From: Chrysochromulina tobinii
Lineage: Eukaryota > Haptophyta > Prymnesiales > Chrysochromulinaceae
Assembly: GCA_001275005.1 (NCBI GenBank)
Contig: JWZX01002431.1
Coordinates: 1 to 29,873, forward strand
Direction of reading: 5' to 3'
Length of the DNA stretch: 29,873 nucleotides
The position numbers and the translations under genes are program-made. The notes below the pieces were generated by a model, which did no database searches, was not told the origin of the DNA, and worked only from the letters and a program-made list of their open reading frames with translations. Of this stretch, positions 24,309-29,873 are shown in pieces. The number at the start of each line of letters is the position of its first letter. Positions within the stretch are counted from its first letter, which is position 1.

Positions 24309-27300
24309 GGACGGCGCCGTAGACGAGGGCGCCGAGAGCAGCCCAACCGAGCAATGTGAATACCGAAGGGAAGGCAGGAGGAGGCGCCGGCGTCATCGGG
24401 GGAGGGAACGGCGACGGTGGTGGCGGCCCATTCGGTGGCAACGGCGGAGAGGGCGGCGGCGGCGGCGGCGGCACTCGCCGCGGCCGGGTCACCGGCAAGG
24501 GCGACCAAGGCGGAGGTGGAGGCGGCGAAAGCACAGCTGGCGGAGTCGACGGCGGACGCGGAGGATACGGCGGCGGCGGTGATGGCGACGGCGACGGTGG
24601 CGGCGGCGGCGGCAGCGGCGGAGGCGGCGACGGCAAAGGCGGGAATGGAGGCGGCGGCGCGGGAGGCGGCGGCGCGGGAGGTGGCGGCGTAGGAGGCGGC
24701 GTGGGGGGCGGTGAAGGCGAAGGCGAAGGCGGAGGCGAAGGCGGAGGCGGCGGAGGCGGCGAAGGCGAAGGCGAAGGCGAAGGCGAAGGCGAAGGCGAAG
24801 GCGATGGCGATGGCGATGGCGATGGCGATGGCGATGGCGATGGGGGACATGGCGGCGGCGGCGCGGGGTGCGGCGGGGGGTGCAGCCGCGACGCAGGGGG
24901 CGGCGGCGGGACGGTGGCCTCGTTTTTGGCGGCTTCGGCGGCGGCATCCGTCAGAGTAGGCTGATATCTGCACGAGAATGCACATGCGATTTGAGCCCGT
25001 GCATTGCCGCAAAGGTGGGCCGTCTTCAGCTCTCTGCACGATTGGAACGCTCCGCCGGTCGCGGCGTAAACCATCGCATCGTCAACATCGATGGCATCAT
25101 GGGCGTTTAGCGAGGTGGTGGCAGGGGTTGAGGTGCTGTGATGCTGCTCGAACTGGGCGGCTTTTGGACCGGCGGTGTGGTCAAGGGGGGGGGGCGTGAA
25201 GGCTGGTAGCTCGCTGGGCGCGCTGCCTGCCGGGGGGCGCGTCGCGATCCAGTAGAGAACGTTCGTCTTCGTGTTGCCATTGTCGAAGCGGTTGAGCTGC
25301 AAGGCATCTCTCCATGCATCTGCCGGCTGGTTGATGGCGCTCATCATCAGCAGGATACCGCGCCATTCTTCGGCGGCCGTGCCCATTGCGGGGGCCCAGA
25401 TGCTCCGCGTGTCGCGTAGCCAATTCGGCCGGAGCCACAGCTCGGTGATGGGCGTGACAGGCATCGTCTGAATGCCGTACGCGTACTCAATGTTGGGTCC
25501 AAACCAGGTGGACTTGTCCACCTTGGTCGACCAAACGACAGTCGCCAGCCCCGACTGCGCATACGGCGCCGGATACGTGGTGCTCTCCTTGTCGATCTGC
25601 CAATACTTCCAGCCGGAGCGCAGTTCGGTCGCCAGCATCACACGCCCCAGGTCGCGCAGCCTCACGTCGCCCAGCGCAGACCCGTACAAGGCGAGCCCAT
25701 ACCAGGCGTTGAGCGCCTCCGAGACCGACTCCTGGTTGCGCCCGGACGCGCTCGGGAACAAGCCGCTCGCCCACGAGTGGCCTACGTACCAATCCTTGAA
25801 GCGTTGCGGCGGGTAGAGCGGGTCCGTTCGTGACGGGTTCGCAATGTCGCGGATCAGGTGCGAGATGGCGGGCGCCCACTTGTGCAGCCAAGCCGGATCC
25901 TTGCGCCCCACAGCCGCGGCTGCGTACAGGAAGTAGCCGTAGTGGAAGTGATGGTCATTGTACCAGCCGGCGCCAAAGTCAGCGCCGCGATCGAGGAGGC
26001 CGTTGGTCGGCACGAGGCCGCCGTATGTGGGCTCGTACTTCAGCGCGTCCGGCCCTGCGCCGCTCAGCCACTCCTCAAGCTTCAACGCCAGGCGAGCACG
26101 CAGCGCAGCCGCCGTCGCCAGCTCGCCGAGCTCGTCCGCGATGAGAGCGAGCCGGCCCGCGGCGGCCATCTCCTTGCCCGATCCGTACGGATCGGGTGTG
26201 GGGAATGCCTCGCGACCTAATACCTTCTCCTTGTCCACAGCGAGCGCCGCGCGCACCGCGTCCTCGCGTTCTTTGGCGATTGGTCGAGGCGCCCCCCACT
26301 CAAGAGCGGGTAGCGCTTCATAGACTTGCCACGTGTCGCCGACCACGCCGATCATCTCGCCCTTGAGCGTCGAGAAGCTCAGCTTCGTGCGCGCGACGCC
26401 GCCGAGATGGCCCTCCTCCAGATGGTGAGGGAGCGCCATCGTAAGCAGCTCGCCCTCACCCTGCGCCTCAAAGGCAAATGAGAGCGTCGCGCGGTCCCCG
26501 AGCGCCGTCACCTGCACCGAGCAGCCCGTAGGCACTCTCGAGGCGTACGCGTCGAGCACGACGGCCGTGTCGGCCGTGACGATTGCAGCGCGCAGCACGC
26601 CGTCGTACGGCTTGACGAAGCGCACTGTCGGCCCATCAACCGTGACATCCACCGGCGCACTCGCGTACAGCACCCAAGTCTGCCCGTTGGCGAGATCGAA
26701 CTGGAGGCGGGCGGCGGTGACCGCCTTGGCCGCGTCCGGTGGTTGGCCGTTGAGCATTTTGATGGGCGAGGCCCCAAAGGTGAGCTGAGGCGTCATCTTC
26801 GTGTAGATGGCGCTCGCATACGGCATACCGCGCACCAGTGGCACGACCATGCTCCCGTCCGCCAGCGTCGCGCCCGATGTCCACGCCACGTTCACCGAGA
26901 GGTCACCGTGCGACCGTATCGAGCGGGAGGTGCGCACAAGCTCGCGTGCGCCAAAGGTCAGCGTGTCCTCGAATAGCAGTGTCACGAAATTGGGCGTGGC
27001 CTCCTTAGCTGGAAGGCACACGTGCAAGCCATCGGCGAGTGCCTTGATAACGTAAGGGAGGGTATCGACCGCGTTCTCACCGACGGTCTCGCCATCGGCG
27101 AGCACCAAGTTGATCCACCACCGATTGGTCGGGACGGGCGCCTCGAAGTCGACGCCCCAGATTGCGCTGGGCCTCTGAGGGTGCGGGCCGGCCTTCTTAA
27201 ATTTGCCCAGGTCGGTGCTTCCCAGGGGTTCGCCGCCGAGCAGACCGCCGACTGGCGCGGCCGGCGGCGGTGGCGGCGCCAGTAGCGAGGTCGACGCAGC

Positions 27301-27555
27301 CGTCGGCGACGGCGGCGGCGAGGTGCACGGCGGTGGGTTAGGCGGCGGTGGGGTAGGAGGCGGAGAGGCAGCGGGAGTCGGTGGCGAGGCCATGCCTGGT
27401 GGATATTTCTCGCAGCAGTCGAGATAGCCTCCCCAATCGTTGGGACAGCAGTTGCCGGCCAGGAGCAGCAAGGCGCATGCCGAGTGCGCCGAACACGCTG
27501 GCGATGCGGCCGCCAATGGGAGCGCTACGAACGCGAGCAGCTGCAGGGCTACCAT
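24184..27555 (-). CDS. Membrane-anchored GH81 endo-beta-1,3-glucanase
   Basis: A 1123-residue predicted secreted/surface enzyme that cleaves internal beta-1,3-glucan bonds (laminarin- or chrysolaminarin-like polymers, callose, walls of prey or competitors). The N-terminus MVALQLLAFVALPLAAAS is a signal peptide. A small Cys module (CSAHSACALLLLAGNCCP...DCC, about 20-50) and a Pro-rich linker follow. The GH81 domain spans about 135-770, with PVPTNRWWINL, the general-acid region YNDHHFHYGY (about 530) and the catalytic Glu region NQESVSEALNAWYG (about 610), preceded by GHSWASGLF. A Cys-containing segment (about 860-890, CRELKTAHLCG...CAFSC) follows, then about 150 residues of Pro/Ser repeats, one membrane helix (FTLLGWAALGALVYGAVLI, about 1062-1085) and a short cytosolic tail ending EYQRL. 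The start is the first ATG in frame. It is divergent from the small gene at 27898. Confidence 0.88.
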   Translation of the reverse strand: MVALQLLAFVALPLAAASPACSAHSACALLLLAGNCCPNDWGGYLDCCEKYPPGMASPPTPAASPPPTPPPPNPPPCTSPPPSPTAASTSLLAPPPPPAAPVGGLLGGEPLGSTDLGKFKKAGPHPQRPSAIWGVDFEAPVPTNRWWINLVLADGETVGENAVDTLPYVIKALADGLHVCLPAKEATPNFVTLLFEDTLTFGARELVRTSRSIRSHGDLSVNVAWTSGATLADGSMVVPLVRGMPYASAIYTKMTPQLTFGASPIKMLNGQPPDAAKAVTAARLQFDLANGQTWVLYASAPVDVTVDGPTVRFVKPYDGVLRAAIVTADTAVVLDAYASRVPTGCSVQVTALGDRATLSFAFEAQGEGELLTMALPHHLEEGHLGGVARTKLSFSTLKGEMIGVVGDTWQVYEALPALEWGAPRPIAKEREDAVRAALAVDKEKVLGREAFPTPDPYGSGKEMAAAGRLALIADELGELATAAALRARLALKLEEWLSGAGPDALKYEPTYGGLVPTNGLLDRGADFGAGWYNDHHFHYGYFLYAAAAVGRKDPAWLHKWAPAISHLIRDIANPSRTDPLYPPQRFKDWYVGHSWASGLFPSASGRNQESVSEALNAWYGLALYGSALGDVRLRDLGRVMLATELRSGWKYWQIDKESTTYPAPYAQSGLATVVWSTKVDKSTWFGPNIEYAYGIQTMPVTPITELWLRPNWLRDTRSIWAPAMGTAAEEWRGILLMMSAINQPADAWRDALQLNRFDNGNTKTNVLYWIATRPPAGSAPSELPAFTPPPLDHTAGPKAAQFEQHHSTSTPATTSLNAHDAIDVDDAMVYAATGGAFQSCRELKTAHLCGNARAQIACAFSCRYQPTLTDAAAEAAKNEATVPPPPPASRLHPPPHPAPPPPCPPSPSPSPSPSPSPSPSPSPSPSPSPSPSPPPPPPPSPPPSPSPSPPPTPPPTPPPPAPPPPAPPPPFPPLPSPPPPLPPPPPPSPSPSPPPPYPPRPPSTPPAVLSPPPPPPWSPLPVTRPRRVPPPPPPPSPPLPPNGPPPPSPFPPPMTPAPPPAFPSVFTLLGWAALGALVYGAVLIDRRHVEMGVEARAAQGGAFAPAASNAQPGAEPEAEYQRL
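24711..24843 (-). repeat. Hexanucleotide repeat encoding Pro/Ser
   Basis: On the plus strand this is ggcgaa repeated with ggcgga interruptions, switching to six ggcgat units at about 24802-24840. On the coding strand it encodes an (SP)n tract. The switch between two hexamers shows separate expansion events. The wider Pro-rich coding region spans about 24390-24920. Confidence 0.92.
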
Positions 27556-27897
27556 CGGAGAGTGATGTGCTCGCGCCACCCGATGCGGCGCTTTTGGATT
27601 CCTGCGATTTGCATTTTAATTAGGCAGACGAAACGCGCTGCCGTTCAAAACCACAGAGGGCGCTGGGACACACACACCGGACAGTACCGTTCAAAACACA
27701 AGGGGGAGCCGGGATACACGGGCGACAGACGAACGGAGTTCGGAGTACTGTACAGTGCCGTTCGGTGGGTTTGCGTTTGTTCGTGAGGTTCATGTGTCTG
27801 TCTCGTGTGACATTTGAACTCCCCAGAGTTTTGAAACGGTTCAAACCCCGCGTGAAAAAAAAGAGAACTTGTGTCGCGCGGGCCTGTGCTTTCGGTC
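27556..27897. promoter_or_regulatory. Divergent promoter region with repeated ccgttcaaaa elements
   Basis: A 342-bp gap between the GH81 gene and the small plastid-type gene. Two copies of an element starting ccgttcaaaac lie at 27641-27673 and 27687-27719. Each is followed by a G-rich core and GGGA(C/T)ACAC. The second contains gggggagccggga, also present in the divergent promoter near 20350. Further ccgttc and ggttcaaa words occur near 27763 and 27838. The function is inferred from position. Confidence 0.55.
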
Positions 27898-28203
27898 ATG
27901 ATGAAGGTCGACCTCCTTTTCATACTTCTCGTCGGCCACTGTAAAGCGCTCGTATCGTATTCGCCACAAATTCGCACCTCGCAACATATTCGATCGCGCC
28001 AAGCTTGTATTCTGAAGCTCGATGACGAGCAGCGGCAGGCGTACGAGTCGCTGTACGAAGGCGGCTTCAAAGCGCCAGATGTGCCAATCGCAGGCATTGC
28101 TTCAGATGTGCCGATGCAGCCAATGGACTATGCCCGATTCTTCGGGACGATAGCAGGTTTCGTGGTGTTTTTCTACGCTATAGCCGCGGTGATGAAACGT
28201 TGA
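27898..28203 (+). CDS. Small membrane protein with plastid-type bipartite N-terminus
   Basis: A predicted 101-residue protein from the first ATG in frame (27898; the next codon is also ATG). A hydrophobic stretch (VDLLFILLVGHCKALVS) looks like a signal peptide. It is followed by a basic, Ser/Thr-containing segment lacking acids (YSPQIRTSQHIRSRQ) that would serve as a transit peptide to a complex plastid. The mature part starts around the acidic LDDEQRQAYESLYEGG and ends with one membrane helix (FFGTIAGFVVFFYAIAAVM) and a two-residue basic tail. Size and topology fit a small thylakoid or envelope subunit, but I cannot name it. It is divergent from the GH81 gene; the capsid-like relic starts 34 bp after its stop. 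Confidence 0.55.
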   Translation: MMKVDLLFILLVGHCKALVSYSPQIRTSQHIRSRQACILKLDDEQRQAYESLYEGGFKAPDVPIAGIASDVPMQPMDYARFFGTIAGFVVFFYAIAAVMKR

Positions 28204-28237
28204 GAAAGGGGCAATTACATAGTAACTGCGCCAGTGC

Positions 28238-28708
28238 ATGATGAAGCTGATGGACGACACGAACGATCTGCACAAGCAGTTTACGATCACGTGCGCGCCG
28301 AAGGGTGTCAAGTAGACCCTCTCGATGTACCTGAACTTTCTGCACCCAATCCAGGAGATCATCATCACGATCCGAAAGGTCATCGAAATGGGGTCGAGGA
28401 CGTCAAACGATGGCCTGCCGGGCTGGCGTCGGGAAGGAAACCCACGCTGACGGCGGGTGAGCAGAAGAATTACTTCGCGTACCACGGCAGCGGCCGCGAC
28501 CCGAACGTTGAGAGCTGGACGAACTCGGTCGACTGCTCCGACGCGCCATCGGTTACGATCCATCGTTGGGAAGACGACGAACTTCCAGCTGAAGCTCAAC
28601 GGCCAGTCGCGGCACCTCGACGGCCAGGGCATCACCCGAAACTACATGATGAACCGCCTGATGCCGATGATCCACTCGGCCGCGCGCGATGATTACACGC
28701 AGGTGTGA
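28238..28708 (+). pseudogene. Broken fragment resembling a viral double-jelly-roll major capsid protein
   Basis: Translated pieces in two frames keep the order of landmarks seen in major capsid proteins of large DNA viruses and polinton-like viruses of algae: a strand with YLNFLHPIQEI (compare the family's LNFNHPVKEL), a segment with NYFAYHG, then FQLKLNGQSRH (compare the LNGxDR box) and NRLMPMIHS. The frame is interrupted by a TAG at 28313 and a TGA at 28448, and coding potential moves to a second frame at about 28455-28560 and back by about 28570. Only about 155 codons' worth remains, a fraction of a normal capsid protein, and no other viral gene adjoins. I read it as an endogenous viral relic; whether from a giant virus or a polinton-like virus is open. 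Confidence 0.5.
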
Positions 28709-29129
28709 GAGCGCGGAGCGGTGTCGAGATCGCCGTGAGGGAAAACGCGGAAACTCAAACTCGACGCATCGACGTCAAATAACGCGTGCGCGGGCTGCGC
28801 CGCGGCGGCCGGCGCCGATCAGAAGGGAAGCACAAAATGTATGTGTGCGTCGCCCGTCCTATTTTCAGTTGTACACGGGGTGTGTACCTGATGTTCCTAA
28901 ACCGGGTGTGTACCCGTTCCCACACTTGGGTTGTGACCAGGGGTCGAACCAGGGGAGGCCCCAACGAAGCCCCGGGAAATGCGACAGAGCGACACTGGTC
29001 ACCCGGCTGTCACCCGGGACTGCCCGTGCCGGACAGCGGATACAACCCTCAGCTGCTGGCGGTGCAGCCCTGACCGCATGAACGAGCTAGCGCAGAAGGC
29101 ATCGATTATGGCTGGGCGCCTGGTTCCGC
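28709..29129. other. Intergenic region without a supported gene
   Basis: 421 bp between the capsid-like relic and the end of the last gene. The word cgg(g)gtgtgtacc recurs at about 28876 and 28903. The remainder is GC-rich without a convincing frame. It may be 3' flank of the last gene or further decayed insert. Confidence 0.4.
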
Positions 29130-29723
29130 TCACTTCTTGGGCGCTAATGCGCTATCAATCTTATCGAGCATCGAAGCCGGTGTGATTGTTGATGCCCGGT
29201 CATTTTTGAGCGCATCCATCACGGATTCGAGCGGGTTGGCACCCTGTTGCGAAGCCTTCGCGAGGCCCTCAATGACCGGAATTGCGTAGTAGCCCGCCCT
29301 GCGCAGCAGCACGGCGCTCGGGCCAGCGTAAGTTGGTGTGAAAAAGGGCAGGTGTCCTCCGATGTTCTCGGGCTACTGGTCAGCATACGCGAGTACCGCC
29401 AGCGTTTTCAGGGGCCCGTCAAGCCGAGACATCGCAACTTCGAGTGGGTTGACCGGATTCTCCTCCTCGTACTGCAGACGTGCCTTCTCGGCACGATAGT
29501 ACCTCAAAAAGGCGCCCTGCGCCGGCAACTGCTCCTCTGCAGAAGCCGCCTCCGATCCTGTCACCTCAGCGGTCGCCTCAGCAGTCGCCTCAGCGGTTGC
29601 GGCGTCGCATGCACGAGCACTCGTGGCTCGAGGCCAGACGCCACTCGTGCGGGGACGCGCCACGGCGTGAAAGCCAGTGGCGACGGCGACGAACGCGGAC
29701 AGAACGAAGCACAATCGTGACAT
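29130..29723 (-). CDS. Plastid-targeted protein of unknown function, one 90-nt intron
   Basis: A 167-residue precursor. Exon 1 is 29723-29389 and exon 2 is 29298-29130. The N-terminus MSRLCFVLSAFVAVATG is a signal peptide followed at the likely cleavage site by FHAVARPRTSG, a Phe-led, Arg/Ser/Thr-rich transit peptide typical of red-lineage complex plastids. A repetitive Ala/Thr/Glu spacer (AEATAEATAEVTG) leads to a mature part with an Arg/Tyr/Glu-rich helix (FLRYYRAEKARLQYEEE), a hydrophobic stretch formed across the splice junction (TLAVLAAGYYAIPVIEGLA) and an amphipathic C-terminus. NPLE occurs twice (NPLEVAM and NPLESVM), hinting at an internal duplication. Without splicing, the frame meets a TAG at 29373-29375. 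The ATG at 29723 is clear. I do not recognise a family. Confidence 0.6.
29299..29388 (-). other. Predicted 90-nt intron in the plastid-protein gene
   Basis: Minus-strand segment starting GTATGC and ending TGCTGCGCAG, with a pyrimidine-rich stretch inside. Its removal keeps the frame, eliminates the in-frame TAG and builds a continuous hydrophobic segment. Its size matches the 91-nt and 90-nt units elsewhere in the window. The segment is otherwise open in frame after the TAG, so a nonsense allele is the alternative. Confidence 0.6.
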
Positions 29724-29873
29724 TATCGCAGATCACTCGAGGTCATGGACACACAAAAAGGTCAACTACCGTACCCGGTATCCGGATATGGGCCCAGGGG
29801 GCGAGGGCTGGGGACCCGCTTTTCTTTTCGTCTCTCTATACAAAAACTTGCCCCCGGACCCGGTAACCGCGGA
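29724..29873. promoter_or_regulatory. Upstream region of the plastid-protein gene
   Basis: 150 bp to the window end. It contains ctaccgtacccggtatccgg and a G-rich stretch (cccagggggcgagggctggg), similar in composition to the GC-rich elements in the two repeat-bearing divergent promoters. A ctctctatac lies near 29832. Role inferred from position. Confidence 0.35.

Noticed and set aside
24356-24964. Gly-rich plus-strand frame opposite the GH81 stalk
   Set aside because: It is the antisense of the Pro/Ser hexanucleotide repeat; GH81 motifs fix the coding strand.
28900-28990. A tRNA gene suggested by gggtcgaacca
   Set aside because: The B-box-like word lacks the conserved TTC, and no A box or cloverleaf stems can be drawn around it.
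29373-29375. TAG as a recoded or read-through codon
   Set aside because: TAG ends other genes here (at 143, 6468 and 24184), and a 90-nt intron of the local type explains the interruption more simply.
1-29873. Terminal inverted repeat (ggttaccg at the left end, cggtaacc at the right end)
   Set aside because: Only eight bases match, the window ends are arbitrary, and nothing else suggests a mobile element or linear replicon.

Overview
The window is nuclear DNA of a eukaryotic microalga with a compact, GC-rich genome. The genes sit tightly on both strands with mostly uninterrupted reading frames. The few introns I can model are short (84-91 nt, plus one of 180 nt made of two 90-bp units), with GTGCGT, GTGCGC, GTATGC or GTAAGC donors. 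Two genes at the right end encode precursors with a signal peptide followed by a transit-like stretch, one with a Phe just after the predicted cleavage site, as in algae with red-lineage secondary plastids. Together with the GC-rich Ala/Pro/Ser-rich proteins, this suggests a haptophyte (perhaps a pavlovophyte). A GC-rich stramenopile such as a pelagophyte is the main alternative. This assignment is inference.

Layout, left to right: a nucleotide-sugar transporter (-) divergent from a NIPA-type magnesium transporter (+); a large unrecognised Ala-rich protein with an IQ-like motif (+); a coiled-coil protein (-) divergent from a small single-pass membrane protein (+); a GT8-like glycosyltransferase with an intron (-); an eIF5C/W2-domain protein split by a coiled-coil insert (-), divergent from a Ser/Arg-rich nuclear-type protein (+); a GNL1-type circularly permuted GTPase (+); an Ank - F-box - UIM-like - WD40 protein (-), divergent from a membrane receptor-like kinase with a C-terminal RING finger (+); an ambiguous small gene; a membrane-anchored GH81 beta-1,3-glucanase (-), divergent from a small plastid-type membrane protein (+); a broken fragment resembling a viral double-jelly-roll major capsid protein; and a second plastid-type precursor with an intron (-).

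The genes do not form a pathway or operon. Shared themes are the secretory and cell-surface system (sugar-nucleotide transport, glycosyltransfer, beta-1,3-glucan hydrolysis, surface kinase), ubiquitin signalling (F-box adaptor and RING kinase back to back) and translation/ribosome biogenesis (W2 protein, GNL1). Five divergent gene pairs probably share bidirectional promoters. Two of these promoters carry related GC-rich repeats.

The most notable observations are: an intron built from two exact-length 90-bp tandem units that each begin with a copy of the downstream exon edge, as expected for intron birth by tandem duplication of an AGGT site; the Ank/F-box/WD40 and surface-module/kinase/RING fusions; the W2 domain interrupted by a coiled coil; and the endogenous viral capsid relic.
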